A stretch of DNA of 64,000 nt from Xanthobacter oligotrophicus (GCF_008364685.1 NZ_VTTL01000001.1:310001-374000); one strand, 5' to 3'; counted from the first letter of the stretch, positions 18,481-27,921 are shown. The notes: generated by a model from the letters alone, not told the origin. Made by a program: numbers and translations.

Positions 18481-19329
18481 ATGAAGCTGGTCCGCTTCGG
18501 GGAAAAAGGGCAGGAAAAGCCGGGTCTAATCGATTCAACCGGCAAGGTGCGCGACCTGTCCTCGGTCATCCCCGACCTCGCCGGTGAGGCGCTCTCGCCC
18601 GCCAGCCTGAACAAGATCGCCGCGGTCGATCCGGCCTCCCTGCCGCTCGCCCCAGAGGGCGCGCGGCTCGGCTCGTGCGTGGCGCGGCCGGGAAATTTCG
18701 TCGCCGTGGGCCTCAATTTCGCGGACCACGCGGCCGAGACCAACAATCCCATCCCGGACGAGCCGGTGCTGTTCAACAAGGCGCCGAACTGCGTGGTCGG
18801 CCCCGATGACGACGTGATGATCCCCAAGGGCTCGCTGAAGCTCGACTGGGAAGTGGAACTCGCCTTCGTCATCGGCACCCGCGCCCGCTATGTGGAAGAG
18901 AAGGACGCCCTCGCCCACGTCGCCGGCTATTTCATCTGCAACGACGTGTCCGAGCGCCATTTCCAGATCGAGCGCGGCGGCCAGTGGGCCAAGGGCAAGG
19001 GCAGCGAGACCTTCGGCCCGCTCGGCCCGTGGCTCGTGACCACGGATGAGATCCCCGACACCTCGGACCTTGCCATGTGGCTCGAGGTCAACGGCGAGAT
19101 GGTGCAGAACGGCTCCACCAAGACCATGATCTTCCGGATCCCGTTCCTGGTGCACTACATCAGCCAGTTCATGGTGCTGGAGCCGGGCGACGTGATCACC
19201 ACCGGCACCCCGCCGGGCGTCGGCCTCGGCTTCAAGCCGCCGCGCTTCCTGAAGGCGGGCGACGTGATGCGCGTGGGCATCGCCGGCCTCGGCGTGCAGC
19301 AGCAGACCGTGGTGCCGTTCAAGCTGTGA
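18481..19329 (+). CDS. Fumarylacetoacetate hydrolase (FAH)-family enzyme
   Basis: 282 aa. After a ~60-residue N-terminal domain, the FAH catalytic domain shows 'GLNFADHAAET', 'DWEVELAFVIG' (acidic metal ligands), 'GYFICNDVSERHFQIERGGQWAKGKGSETFGPLGPWLVT' and 'VITTGTPPGVGLGFKPP'. Such proteins are hydrolases or decarboxylases of 2,4-dioxo acids and are often labelled ureidoglycolate lyase; the precise substrate is unknown. An AGGGAG lies close upstream of the ATG. Confidence 0.88.
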   Translation: MKLVRFGEKGQEKPGLIDSTGKVRDLSSVIPDLAGEALSPASLNKIAAVDPASLPLAPEGARLGSCVARPGNFVAVGLNFADHAAETNNPIPDEPVLFNKAPNCVVGPDDDVMIPKGSLKLDWEVELAFVIGTRARYVEEKDALAHVAGYFICNDVSERHFQIERGGQWAKGKGSETFGPLGPWLVTTDEIPDTSDLAMWLEVNGEMVQNGSTKTMIFRIPFLVHYISQFMVLEPGDVITTGTPPGVGLGFKPPRFLKAGDVMRVGIAGLGVQQQTVVPFKL

Positions 19330-19363
19330 GGTTTCGGGCCGGGGACGAGTGTTCCCGGCCTCT

Positions 19364-20485
19364 TCACTGCAGCGTGGCGTGGGCCAGCCAGGTCTTCACC
19401 GCGTCGAGGGCCTCGCCGCGCTTGCCGGTGCGGTGCTGGGCTTCCTGGAAAACCGCCAGTTGTACATCGGCGCTGGTGCCCGCCTCGGCGATGGTGCGCA
19501 CGTGCAGGAGGGCGTCGAGGCAGCCCAGCGCCTCCGCATCCTCCCCCACCAGATGGACGAGGCCGTCCACCGCGTCGCGCACCGACACCGCGCGGCGCTG
19601 GACCAGATCCACGAACGAGCCGTGGATGCCGTAGCGCTGGGCGCGCCACTTGTTCTCGTCGGCGATGGCCCGGTCCACCGTGCCCACGTCCTTGTTGTGG
19701 TGCCGGTTGCGCACCAGGAAGCGCGCCAAAGCGCGATACAGCGCCGCGATCGCCACCGTGTCCTCGATACGGGTGCAACTGTCAGGGGCGCGCAGTTCCA
19801 GCGTGGGCAGCTGGCGCGCGGGGCGGAGCGCCCACCACACATAGCTCGAATCGGTGATCGCCCGCGCCTCCACCATGGCATCGATGTAGCGCTCGTAGGC
19901 GGCGGCGTTCTCGAACATCTCGGGCAGGCCGGTGCGCGGCAATTCGTCATAAGCCGCCAGCCGGTAGCCCATGAGCCCGGTCTGCTTCGCCCCCCAGAAC
20001 GGGGAGGAGGTGGACAAGGCGATGAAATGGGGGATGTAGGGCACCATGCGGCGCATCACGTCCACCCGCTCGTCGGGGTCGGGCAGCTCCACATGCACGT
20101 GCAGGCCGCACACCATGTTGCGCTCACCCAGCATTTTCAGGTCGTTCATGACGCCGTCGAAGCGGTTGGCCTTGGTGGCGCGCACCCCATCCCAGGTGGC
20201 GGTGGGATGGGTGCCGGCGGCGATGAGCCCCAGGCCGTGCTCCGCCGCCACGTCCGCCACGGTGCGGCGCAGGCCCTTCAACTGGTCGAGCGCGCTGCCC
20301 GCTCCGGTGGAGGGGCGGGTCGCAAGCTCCAGCTGGGATTGCAGCATCTCCACCGAGACGCTGTCGCCCAGAATGTCCTTCAGCTCGTCGAAAAAGCCTG
20401 ACGGCATGCGCCTTTGGACCGCATTCGTCTCCGCGTCCACGACAAAGAATTCTTCTTCGATTCCGAAGCTGTAGTCGTGCGACAC
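19364..20485 (-). CDS. ybdK: Carboxylate-amine ligase (YbdK, glutamate-cysteine ligase type 2)
   Basis: 373 aa from a GTG with GGAGG five bases upstream; a longer in-frame ATG is less likely. '[13 protein letters not shown]' opens the GCS2 fold, with '[16 protein letters not shown]' and '[22 protein letters not shown]' as active-site segments. E. coli YbdK has weak gamma-glutamyl-cysteine ligase activity; the physiological substrate is uncertain. Confidence 0.9.
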   Translation of the reverse strand: MSHDYSFGIEEEFFVVDAETNAVQRRMPSGFFDELKDILGDSVSVEMLQSQLELATRPSTGAGSALDQLKGLRRTVADVAAEHGLGLIAAGTHPTATWDGVRATKANRFDGVMNDLKMLGERNMVCGLHVHVELPDPDERVDVMRRMVPYIPHFIALSTSSPFWGAKQTGLMGYRLAAYDELPRTGLPEMFENAAAYERYIDAMVEARAITDSSYVWWALRPARQLPTLELRAPDSCTRIEDTVAIAALYRALARFLVRNRHHNKDVGTVDRAIADENKWRAQRYGIHGSFVDLVQRRAVSVRDAVDGLVHLVGEDAEALGCLDALLHVRTIAEAGTSADVQLAVFQEAQHRTGKRGEALDAVKTWLAHATLQ

Positions 20486-20632
20486 GCAGGCCTCCGCAGA
20501 AATTGCCAAAAAGGCGAGCCAGTAACGCCCAGCCAACGGCCAAGTTCCGGACAGATTGACGCCAAATCCGACAAAAATGCGGCATGGCACGGTGGTATTA
20601 ATCAGACATATTCTTTCAATATCTTAGCGCAA

Positions 20633-20646
20633 CGCAACATGTTGCG
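20633..20646. promoter_or_regulatory. 14-bp palindrome CGCAACATGTTGCG upstream of ybdK
   Basis: Perfect inverted repeat about 150 bp upstream of the ybdK start, in an AT-rich patch (roughly 20570-20700) that contrasts with the GC-rich surroundings. It could be a regulator site for ybdK; no factor is assigned. Confidence 0.35.
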
Positions 20647-20737
20647 AATCACTTGTTTGTAAATGTTTTAGGATTCGTCTCAAATTCTTGTCGATGCGAG
20701 GGGAACAAATCGGCGGTTCGGGCGTTTAGCGCGCCAC

Positions 20738-21466
20738 TCAGCCACCCCGCGCCGCGCCCACCAAGGCGAGGGCGGCCACCGCCGCCGTATCCGCCCGCAG
20801 GATGCGCGGGCCGAGGGAGAGCGTGACCGCGCGCGGGGCGATGAGGGCGCGTTCGTCCGGGCTGAAGCCGCCTTCCGGCCCGATCAGCACGCTCACCGGT
20901 CCGCCCGGGGCCGTTCGCAGGGCGTGGATGGGATCATGGTCGGCCGCCGCCTCGTCGCAGAACACCAGCACCCGCTCGGCAGGCAGCGCATCGAGCCATT
21001 GGGCGAGCGGGCGCGGCTCGGCGACGCGCGGCAGGCTGAGAATGCCGCATTGCTCCGCCGCCTCCGCGGCATTGGCCGCCATGCGGTCGAGATTGATGCG
21101 CGACACCTGGGTGTAACGGGTGATGACTGGGGAGAGCACGCCGGCGCCCATCTCCACCGCCTTCTGCACCATGTAGTCGAGGCGGGCGTGCTTCAGGGGC
21201 GCGAAGGCATATTCCAGCGTCGGCGCCACCGGCTGGGGGCGCACCTGAACGCTCACCTCGAAGCGCACGTCGCGCTTGCCGCCGGCGACACGGGTGGCGC
21301 GCCACTCGCCGTCGCGCCCATTGAACAGCAGCAGGGCTTGGCCCACGGCCAGCCGGATCACGTTGGCGACATAATGGGCCTGCTCGGGCGCGAGCAGAAC
21401 GGACGCGTCCGGCCCAAGCGCGGCGTCCACGTAAAGGCGCTGGGCGCGGAAATCATGATCGGGCAT
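20738..21466 (-). CDS. rsmE: 16S rRNA (uracil-1498-N3)-methyltransferase
   Basis: 242 aa. N-terminal PUA-like region 'APEQAHYVANVIRLAVGQALLLFNGRDGEW', then the SPOUT knot with 'VSVLIGPEGGFSPDE' and 'LSLGPRILRADTAAVAALAL', both RsmE hallmarks for SAM binding. It methylates U1498 at the decoding site. Start chosen at MPDHDF after a purine-rich GGAGGA. Confidence 0.95.
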   Translation of the reverse strand: MPDHDFRAQRLYVDAALGPDASVLLAPEQAHYVANVIRLAVGQALLLFNGRDGEWRATRVAGGKRDVRFEVSVQVRPQPVAPTLEYAFAPLKHARLDYMVQKAVEMGAGVLSPVITRYTQVSRINLDRMAANAAEAAEQCGILSLPRVAEPRPLAQWLDALPAERVLVFCDEAAADHDPIHALRTAPGGPVSVLIGPEGGFSPDERALIAPRAVTLSLGPRILRADTAAVAALALVGAARGG

Positions 21467-21762
21467 GGGGTCCTCCTCCGGTGCGGGAGGGACACCACGA
21501 CAGGCCGGCATTTGGCAAGCTCGACCGCGAGCAGATGGATGGGAGATGCCTCGCGCAACCCACGGCGCGAGAGGCCGCCAGGAACAGGCGGGGTCCATGA
21601 GGACCACCGCCTGCCCGCCCCCCAGCCCAAAAGGACAAGGTAGCCTGCCCTGACCGGCACAACCCTTGATGGCTGAAGCGCGGCCGATCCTCATCCCCCA
21701 AATGCGGGATGAGGTATCATTGAACGTGCGATAGGGGCCGCTGGCCGGGCCGCGTCGCGACC

Positions 21763-22155
21763 CTACTTCTTGCTGCCGTCGGCGTTGAACTGGGCGAGGA
21801 AGGCGATGAGATCCTTGCGCTCGTCCTCGTTCTTGATGCCGGCAAACGCCATCTTGCCCTTGGGGGCGAGCACCTTGGGGTTGGTGATGTAGTTGTCGAG
21901 GGTGGCCTCGTCCCACACCTTGCCGGCGGCGGCGCCGTCCTTGATGTCCTGGGAATAGGCATAGCCCTCGAAATGGGCCCACTTGGCGCCGACGATGCCG
22001 TTGAGCGGCGGGCCGACCTTCACCTTGGCGTCGGGGCCGATGGCGTGGCAGGCCATGCACTTCTTGAAGGTGGTCTCGCCCTTCGCCACATCGGGATCCG
22101 CAAGGGCCGAGCCGGTGGCGGCGAGCATGAGAACCGAAGCCATAATGAGACGCAT
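21763..22155 (-). CDS. Periplasmic class I c-type cytochrome
   Basis: 130 aa. The signal peptide ends at about A-L-A-D (residue 19-20). One heme site C33-M-A-C-H37 and a likely Met ligand in 'APKGKMAFAGI' mark a cytochrome c2/c550-type electron carrier. In methylotrophs such proteins can serve methanol or formate oxidation or link bc1 to the oxidase. It is transcribed away from the C1-cofactor operon, with a 187-bp AT-rich shared promoter region. Confidence 0.92.
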   Translation of the reverse strand: MRLIMASVLMLAATGSALADPDVAKGETTFKKCMACHAIGPDAKVKVGPPLNGIVGAKWAHFEGYAYSQDIKDGAAAGKVWDEATLDNYITNPKVLAPKGKMAFAGIKNEDERKDLIAFLAQFNADGSKK

Positions 22156-22342
22156 GAAGCTTTCCTCTCTCGACAGTCGCGATCGGCAATATTATTCACA
22201 TATACGAATATATGAAAATACCCGCATCGCCCAAACCCTTGCTGCAGCGCACAAAATTCCTCCATTGGAGGCAGCGCCGCGCCTCTTTAGCATGACTCCA
22301 GCAAACCCACCGATGCGACCTTGAGACCGAGCGGGAGACCTT

Positions 22343-22990
22343 GTGACCATCATCGTGAAGATCGGCGGCAGCCTGACGCGAGGCGCAGCGCCGCGCCGCC
22401 TCCTGGCGCGCCTTGCCGCCGAACCGGGGCTGGTGGTGGTGCCCGGCGGCGGGGCGCTGGCCGATCAGGTCCGTGCAGTTCAGCCGCAATGGGGCCTGTC
22501 CGATGGCGCTGCCCACCGCATGGCGCTCCTCTCCATGGAGCAGATGGCCCATGCCATGCGCGACCTAGAACCCCGCCTCCTGCCCGCCCGCACCCCCGCC
22601 GAGCTGGCGGCAGCCGCTGCCAAGGGTGCCGCCCTGTGGTTTCCCACCGCCATGACGCTCGGCCGCGCCGGCATTCCCGAAAGCTGGGACGTGACCTCGG
22701 ACAGCCTCGCCCTGTGGCTCGCGGCCGAGCTTAAGGCGGAGCGGCTGGTGCTGGTGAAGGCGCCTGACGCCCCCCTCCTCCCCTCCTCCGGCGACCGCGC
22801 CGCCGACATCGCGGCCTGGTCCGCGACCGGATTGGTGGATGCGGCCTTTGCGACCATGGCGGTCCGGTTTACAGGCGATATTCTCCCCCTCCCCGCCGAC
22901 GATGGGGACCGGCTCGACGCCGCCCTGCGCACCAGGGCGCGCGCGACCGAGTGGAACGAGGAAGCCAAGGAAGGTTCGCGTCTGTCATGA
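22343..22990 (+). CDS. Amino-acid-kinase-fold protein, MfnE-like
   Basis: 215 aa from GTG with GGGAG six bases upstream. 'IVKIGGSLT' and 'VVVPGGGALADQVR' are phosphate-binding loops of the aspartokinase/uridylate kinase fold. The family member MfnE phosphorylates aminomethylfuran phosphate in methanofuran synthesis, and the gene opens an operon ending in mfnB, so this role is likely here by context. The stop overlaps the next ATG (ATGA). Confidence 0.8.
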   Translation: MTIIVKIGGSLTRGAAPRRLLARLAAEPGLVVVPGGGALADQVRAVQPQWGLSDGAAHRMALLSMEQMAHAMRDLEPRLLPARTPAELAAAAAKGAALWFPTAMTLGRAGIPESWDVTSDSLALWLAAELKAERLVLVKAPDAPLLPSSGDRAADIAAWSATGLVDAAFATMAVRFTGDILPLPADDGDRLDAALRTRARATEWNEEAKEGSRLS

Positions 22991-23568
22991 CCGCCAAAGC
23001 GCCCCGCGCGAAGACGCCCCGCTGGGCCTGGGCCCTCACCGGCTCCGGGCACTATTTCACGGAGAGCATCGAGATCATCCGCGCGCTGCAGGACGTGGAC
23101 CTGTTCGTCTCGGACGCGGCCGACGAAGTGCTGCGCATGTACAAGCAGGACAAGGAGCCGCTGCCGGAACAGACCCAGGTATTCCGCGACAACAGCGCCT
23201 CGTCCGCCTCCATTGGCCGATTCTATCACGGCGAGTATCACACCCTCGTGGTGTCGCCCGCCTCGTCCAACACGGTGGCGAAGGCGGTGCACGGCATCTC
23301 CGACACTCTCGTCACCAACTGCTTCGCCCAGGCCGGCAAGTGTCGCGTGCCGGCCATCGTGTTCGCCTGCGACAGCATGCCGGAGATGATCACCATGGCC
23401 CCCGAGGGCCCGGTGCCGGTCTATCCGCGTCGCATCGACCTGGAAAACACGCGCCGGCTCAAGGAATTCGACGCCACCGTGGTGGCCGAGACGCTGGACG
23501 AGCTGCGCGACGCCATCGCCCGCCGCCGGGCGGAGCTTGAAGCGCTCCTCTCCCCGCCGGCCGCCTGA
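22987..23568 (+). CDS. Flavoprotein, dihydromethanopterin reductase (DmrB/AfpA)-like
   Basis: 193 aa of the phosphopantothenoylcysteine-decarboxylase flavoprotein family. 'WALTGSGHYFTES' and 'VVSPASSNTVAKAVHGISDTLVTN' are FMN-binding segments. In bacterial H4MPT users this gene lies in the cofactor cluster and is thought to reduce dihydromethanopterin. It is coupled by a 4-bp overlap to the kinase gene, and 1 nt separates it from the DUF6513 gene. Confidence 0.82.
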   Translation: MTAKAPRAKTPRWAWALTGSGHYFTESIEIIRALQDVDLFVSDAADEVLRMYKQDKEPLPEQTQVFRDNSASSASIGRFYHGEYHTLVVSPASSNTVAKAVHGISDTLVTNCFAQAGKCRVPAIVFACDSMPEMITMAPEGPVPVYPRRIDLENTRRLKEFDATVVAETLDELRDAIARRRAELEALLSPPAA

Positions 23569-23569
23569 G

Positions 23570-24988
23570 ATGGCCGAGCGCGTCGCCCTCGTCACCGGGT
23601 CGCTGGCCGAGCCGCGTATCCGCCGCATCGCGGAGGAGATCGCGGATGAGGCCCTCGACCCGGTGGTGGTCAATGTGGGCGTGAAGGTCGCCGCCCTGAT
23701 GACGGCGGAGATCGTGGAACGGCGCCTGAAGCTGCCGGAGCGCATCGACCGCGTGCTCATGCCCGGCCGCTTCCGGGGCGACCTCGACCGCCTCGCCACC
23801 CGCTTCGGCCTGCCGTTCGCGCGCGGGCCGGAGGAGGCGGCGGACATCCCCGCCTATTTCGGCAAGGGTCGCGGCTGCGCCGTGAACCTCGACCGGCAGG
23901 ACGTGCTGCTGTTCGCCGAGATCGTGGACGCGACCCGCCTCTCCATCGACGACCTCGTCACCCGCGCCCGCTTCCTGAAGGGCGAGGGCGCGGACGTGAT
24001 CGACCTCGGCGCCCTGCCCGACAACCCCTTCCCCCACCTGGAGGAGGCCATCGCCGCGCTCAAGGCGGACGGCTTCAGGGTGAGCGTGGACAGCTTCGAC
24101 CCGCAGGAACTGGCGCGCGGCACCCGTGCCGGGGCCGACTATCTCCTCAGCCTCAACGAGGACACGCTTTCCATCGCCGAGGAAGGCCCAGCGGTGCCGG
24201 TGCTGGTGCCGGCGCAGGCGGGAGACCTTTCATCCCTCGTCCGGGCGATCGAGATGTGCGAGGCCAGGGGCCGGCCGTTTCTCGCCGATCCCATCCTCGA
24301 TCCCATCCACCTGGGCTTCACCGCCTCCCTGCTGCGCTACGCCGAGCTGCGGCGGCTGAAGCCGGACATTCCCATCCTCATGGGCATCGGCAATGTTACC
24401 GAGCTGACGGATGCCGACACCACCGGCATGAACGCTTTGCTCATGGGCATCATCTCCGAATTGAAGCTGAATGCGGTGCTGGCGGTGCAGGTGAGCCCCC
24501 ATTGCCGCACCGCCATCCGCGAGTTCGACCGGGCACGGCGGGAATTCTTCGCCGCGCGGGAGGCGGGCGCCCTGCCCCAGGGCTTCGGCGGCGGCCTGAT
24601 GGCCCTGCGCGACCGGCGCCCCTTCACCACCACGCCGGAAGAGGTGGACCGCCTCGCCGGCACGGTGGCCGACCGCAACTTCCGCATCGAGGTGACGGAA
24701 AAGGGCATCCACGCCTACAACCGCGACGGCCACCACGTGGCGAGCGACCCGTTCGACCTCTTCCCCCACCTCAAGGTGGAGGACGACGGCGCCCACGCCT
24801 TCTATCTCGGCGTGGAGACGGCGCGGGCGGAGATCGCCTTGAAGCTCGGCAAGCGCTACGCCCAGGACGAGCCCCTGAAATGGGGCGTGGCAGGCGAGAC
24901 CGGGAGCAGCGCCGAAGACGCCCACCGGTTGACTTTCAAGGAAGCGGGCTCGACCCTTTCCGCAAAGAAGAAAGGCGAAGCCACGTGA
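23570..24988 (+). CDS. DUF6513 / dihydropteroate-synthase-like protein of H4MPT biosynthesis
   Basis: 472 aa. The N-terminal part ('VALVTGSLAEPRIRRIAEEIADEALDPVVVNVGVKVAALMTAEIV') is the DUF6513 domain. The middle is a TIM barrel like dihydropteroate synthase ('GADVIDLGALPDN', 'VSVDSFDPQELARGTRAGADYLLSLNE', 'FLADPILDPIHLGFTASLLRYAELRR'). Methylotrophs need this gene family (orf20 type) for tetrahydromethanopterin synthesis, probably for joining the pterin and arylamine parts. GTGA overlap with the next gene. Confidence 0.85.
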   Translation: MAERVALVTGSLAEPRIRRIAEEIADEALDPVVVNVGVKVAALMTAEIVERRLKLPERIDRVLMPGRFRGDLDRLATRFGLPFARGPEEAADIPAYFGKGRGCAVNLDRQDVLLFAEIVDATRLSIDDLVTRARFLKGEGADVIDLGALPDNPFPHLEEAIAALKADGFRVSVDSFDPQELARGTRAGADYLLSLNEDTLSIAEEGPAVPVLVPAQAGDLSSLVRAIEMCEARGRPFLADPILDPIHLGFTASLLRYAELRRLKPDIPILMGIGNVTELTDADTTGMNALLMGIISELKLNAVLAVQVSPHCRTAIREFDRARREFFAAREAGALPQGFGGGLMALRDRRPFTTTPEEVDRLAGTVADRNFRIEVTEKGIHAYNRDGHHVASDPFDLFPHLKVEDDGAHAFYLGVETARAEIALKLGKRYAQDEPLKWGVAGETGSSAEDAHRLTFKEAGSTLSAKKKGEAT

Positions 24989-25554
24989 TTAGGGAGACCA
25001 TCGTCAGCACTCAATCGGCCGCGGGAGAGCCCCATGTGGCGCCCATGGGCGCGACCCTCGTGGAGGGCGGCTACCTGCTTCAGCCGTTCCGTCCCTCGCG
25101 GACGCTGGACAACATGGCAGCCCACGGAGTGGCGGTGGTGAACTTCACCGACGATGCCCGCGTCTTTGCCGGCTGCATCACCGGCCGGCACCGGTCCTGG
25201 CCCACCGTGCCCGCCACCCGGCTGGACGGCGCGGTGCGCCTCGACCAGTGCCTCGCCCATGACGAGGTGGAAGTGACGCGCATGGAGGACGACCCCACCC
25301 GTCCGCGCTTCTTCTGCCGCATCGTCCACCGCGAGCAGCACGCGCCCTTCCTCGGCCTCAACCGGGCGGTGGCGGCGGTGCTGGAAGGCGCCGTTCTGGT
25401 ATCGCGCCTGCACATGATGGACCCCGAGCGGGTGGACCGGGAGATGAACTATCTCTCCATCGCCATCGAGAAGACCGCCGGCCCCGCCGAGCGCGAAGCC
25501 TGGGACTGGCTGTGCGAGACCATCGCCGACCACCGGGCGCGGGCGGCATCATGA
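24985..25554 (+). CDS. DUF447 family protein of the C1-cofactor cluster
   Basis: 189 aa from GTG. 'IRETIVSTQSAAGEPHVAPMGATLVEG' and 'TLDNMAAHGVAVVNFTDDARVFAGCIT' fit the DUF447 flavin-reductase-like split barrel found with H4MPT genes in archaea and methylotrophs. The biochemical role is not established. It overlaps both neighbours by 4 bp, giving strict translational coupling. Confidence 0.85.
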   Translation: MIRETIVSTQSAAGEPHVAPMGATLVEGGYLLQPFRPSRTLDNMAAHGVAVVNFTDDARVFAGCITGRHRSWPTVPATRLDGAVRLDQCLAHDEVEVTRMEDDPTRPRFFCRIVHREQHAPFLGLNRAVAAVLEGAVLVSRLHMMDPERVDREMNYLSIAIEKTAGPAEREAWDWLCETIADHRARAAS

Positions 25555-26291
25555 CCTTGCATGTGACCCTTCCCCTAGCAGCGCGCCCGGGCCTGCTCGC
25601 CTCCGTGGCCACTCTCGCCGAGATGGAGGTGGCGCTCGGCGCCGGCGCCGACATCGTGGACCTGAAGAACCCGGCCGAAGGTGCGCTGGGCGCCTGGGCG
25701 GAAGCACCGCTGCGGGCCGCCGTCGCCCGCTGGCGCGCAGCCGGCTGCTTGACCGGCCTCAGCGCCACCGTGGGCGACCAGCCCCTTGATGCCACGATCA
25801 TCCTCGCCGCCGCCCGGCGCACCGCCGCCACCGGCGTGCCGCTGGTGAAGATCGGCTTTCCCCTGCCCCGTGAAGGCGCCGGGGCGGCGCTGGCCCCGGT
25901 GCTCGATGCCCTGCGGCCGCTGGCGCGGGAGACCCGTCTCATCGCCGTGCTGTTCGCCGACCAGGACCCCGACCTCTCCACGATTCCCCTTTTCGCCGAA
26001 GCGGGCCTCCACGGGGTGATGCTGGATACGGCGGACAAGGCGGCCGGCGGCCTCCTCGCCCATCTGCCGGTGCAGCGCCTCGCCGGCTTCGTCGGGGCGG
26101 CCAGGGCGGCTGGCCTGCTCACCGGCCTTGCGGGCTCGTTGAAGCTGGAGGACATCACGCCCCTTGCGGCGCTCCAGCCGCACTATCTCGGCTTCCGCGG
26201 CGCCCTGTGCGCCACGGGGCGCACCAGCACCCTCGATCCGGCGCGGCTCGCTCGGGTGCGGGAGGAACTGAAGGGACGGGTGGCGGCCTAA
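25551..26291 (+). CDS. mfnB: (5-formylfuran-3-yl)methyl phosphate synthase
   Basis: 246 aa, DUF556 TIM barrel. 'GADIVDLKNPAEGALGAW' carries the Schiff-base-type lysine of the family; 'PLVKIGFPLP', 'LLTGLAGSLKLEDI' and 'PHYLGFRGALC' are further conserved strands. MfnB makes the furan precursor of methanofuran from two glyceraldehyde-3-phosphates. In methylotrophic bacteria the furan is used by the formyltransferase/hydrolase complex. Last gene of the five-gene operon. Confidence 0.92.
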   Translation: MTLHVTLPLAARPGLLASVATLAEMEVALGAGADIVDLKNPAEGALGAWAEAPLRAAVARWRAAGCLTGLSATVGDQPLDATIILAAARRTAATGVPLVKIGFPLPREGAGAALAPVLDALRPLARETRLIAVLFADQDPDLSTIPLFAEAGLHGVMLDTADKAAGGLLAHLPVQRLAGFVGAARAAGLLTGLAGSLKLEDITPLAALQPHYLGFRGALCATGRTSTLDPARLARVREELKGRVAA

Positions 26292-26321
26292 GCGTCGCCC
26301 ACGGCCAAAGGCTTCACCGCG

Positions 26322-27029
26322 CTACCACGTCCCCCTGAAATTGCGATAGAGTTGCTCCGCCGCCCTGCGGAACACCGGCATCTTCTCTTCCACCGCCTTC
26401 ACCAGCAGAGCACCGCCGCCGGGGCCGGTGATGGCCTCCAGCGCGCAGCGATATTCGGTGATCTCGCCCCATTCGGGCACCGTGTCGTCGGTCAGCTCCA
26501 CATGATACTGGATGCTGAACGCCCGCTCCCCCACCTGCAGCGCCTGGATGGCGCAATGGTCGTTGTGGGCCAGCGCCTTCGCCCCCTCCGGCAGCTTCAG
26601 CACGGCGGCGCCGTGCCACTGCAGGGTCGGGAAGGTGGACGGCAGGCCGGTGAAGAACACCGAGTCCTGACCCGCCTGCGTCAGGGACACGTCGGTCACG
26701 CCCACCTCGGGGCGCGGCATGAGGCCCACCTTGCCGCCCAGCGCGTCGGCCAGCAGCTGATGGCCGAGGCAGACGCCGAGATAGGGCTTGCCGCTGGCCA
26801 CCCACTCCCGGATCGCCGCCTTCTCGGCCACGAGCCAGGGGTGCTCCTCCTCCTGCCACACATCCATGGGCCCACCGAACACCATGAGGGCGTCATAACC
26901 CTCAAGGGCGGGAATGGGCTCCCCCTCGTCCAGCTCCACGGCGTCCCAGATCACGCCGTCGGCGCGCATGAAATCGCGGAAGCTGCCGGGGTGCTCGGCG
27001 GCCACGTGCTGGAAAACGAGGACTCTCAA
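26322..27029 (-). CDS. Class I glutamine amidotransferase (GMP-synthase-like domain)
   Basis: 235 aa from a TTG codon with GGGAG a few bases upstream. It has the nucleophile elbow 'YLGVCLGHQLLADALGG' (Cys), 'QWHGAAV' and the C-terminal His/Glu pair in 'FSIQYHVELTDD'. Stand-alone members hydrolyse gamma-glutamyl bonds or serve small-molecule pathways; the substrate is unknown. It converges with mfnB. Confidence 0.85.
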   Translation of the reverse strand: MRVLVFQHVAAEHPGSFRDFMRADGVIWDAVELDEGEPIPALEGYDALMVFGGPMDVWQEEEHPWLVAEKAAIREWVASGKPYLGVCLGHQLLADALGGKVGLMPRPEVGVTDVSLTQAGQDSVFFTGLPSTFPTLQWHGAAVLKLPEGAKALAHNDHCAIQALQVGERAFSIQYHVELTDDTVPEWGEITEYRCALEAITGPGGGALLVKAVEEKMPVFRRAAEQLYRNFRGTW

Positions 27030-27177
27030 GGGATTCTCCCGGGGCGGGCGGAGCGGGCGCGTTCCATACTGGCGCACCGCCAGCGGGGCCGGCAAGGGCG
27101 TCAAGGTGGCGCGGATATCGCGAACCGGTATCATTATAAAGTGTGACGCAGGGTTTGACCCGCCCGCCCCGGGCCGC

Positions 27178-27295
27178 TACTCCCGTCTCATCGGGGAGTA
27201 GCCACCGCCTGCGTGCGGGGCCGTGCCAACAGGCTTGCGCAATGCGCGCATGGCACGGCCAGCCGAATCATCGGCCCGGCGAGACCGTGCAACAC
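27178..27295 (+). ncRNA. yybP-ykoY manganese riboswitch
   Basis: The core GGGGAGTAGCC (27193-27203) is the conserved L1 motif. A 10-bp stem pairs GGCCGTGCCA (27219-27228) with TGGCACGGCC (27251-27260). It is followed by CCCGGCGAGACCGTG near 27275-27289, matching the 3' conserved segment. An upstream CTACTCCC (27178-27185) can pair with the L1 motif as an alternative hairpin. It sits ~60 nt before an mntP gene, the classic Mn2+-sensing context, so Mn2+ should raise mntP expression. Confidence 0.85.
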
Positions 27296-27354
27296 CCCTC
27301 CCACGCGGACGGACGGGTGAAGCCGGTCTCCCTGCGTCCGCCTGGAAAAACCAG

Positions 27355-27921
27355 ATGTCGCCTGCCACGATTCTCGTGCTCGCCATGAGCATGTCCATCG
27401 ATGCTTTTGCCGTCAGCGTGGGCCGCGGCGCCGCCATGGGCCGTCCCCGCCTGTCCGAGGCCCTGCGTACCGGCGCCGTCTTCGGCGCGGTGGAAGCGGC
27501 CACCCCGCTCATCGGCTGGGCCGCCGGCATGGCTGCCAGCAGCTATGTGGAGGCCATCGACCACTGGATCGCCTTCGGCCTGCTCGCGGGCGTCGGGCTG
27601 CACATGCTGGTCGCCGCCTTCTCCCAGCGGGACGAAGAGGTGGACGACACCCCGCGCGGCCGCTCCATCTGGGTGCTGCTCGCCACCGCGCTGGGCACCA
27701 GCATCGACGCCATGGCGGTGGGGGTGTCGCTCGCCTTCCTGAACGTCAATATCGTGGTGGTGGCCCTGGCCATCGGCGCCACGACCTTTCTCATGTCGTC
27801 CGGCGGCATGCTGGTGGGGCGCATGGTGGGCCAGCGGTTCGGCCGCATCGCCGAAGTGGTGGCGGGCGTCGCCCTGTGCGGCCTCGGCCTCGCCATCCTC
27901 ATAGAGCACCTGAGCGCGTGA
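27355..27921 (+). CDS. mntP: Manganese efflux pump
   Basis: 188 aa with six membrane segments in two homologous halves, each with an acidic helix motif: '[12 protein letters not shown]' (~13-24) and '[12 protein letters not shown]' (~119-130), whose Asp residues carry Mn2+ in MntP. Fits the ~190-aa family length. It is preceded by a manganese riboswitch. Confidence 0.94.
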   Translation: MSPATILVLAMSMSIDAFAVSVGRGAAMGRPRLSEALRTGAVFGAVEAATPLIGWAAGMAASSYVEAIDHWIAFGLLAGVGLHMLVAAFSQRDEEVDDTPRGRSIWVLLATALGTSIDAMAVGVSLAFLNVNIVVVALAIGATTFLMSSGGMLVGRMVGQRFGRIAEVVAGVALCGLGLAILIEHLSA

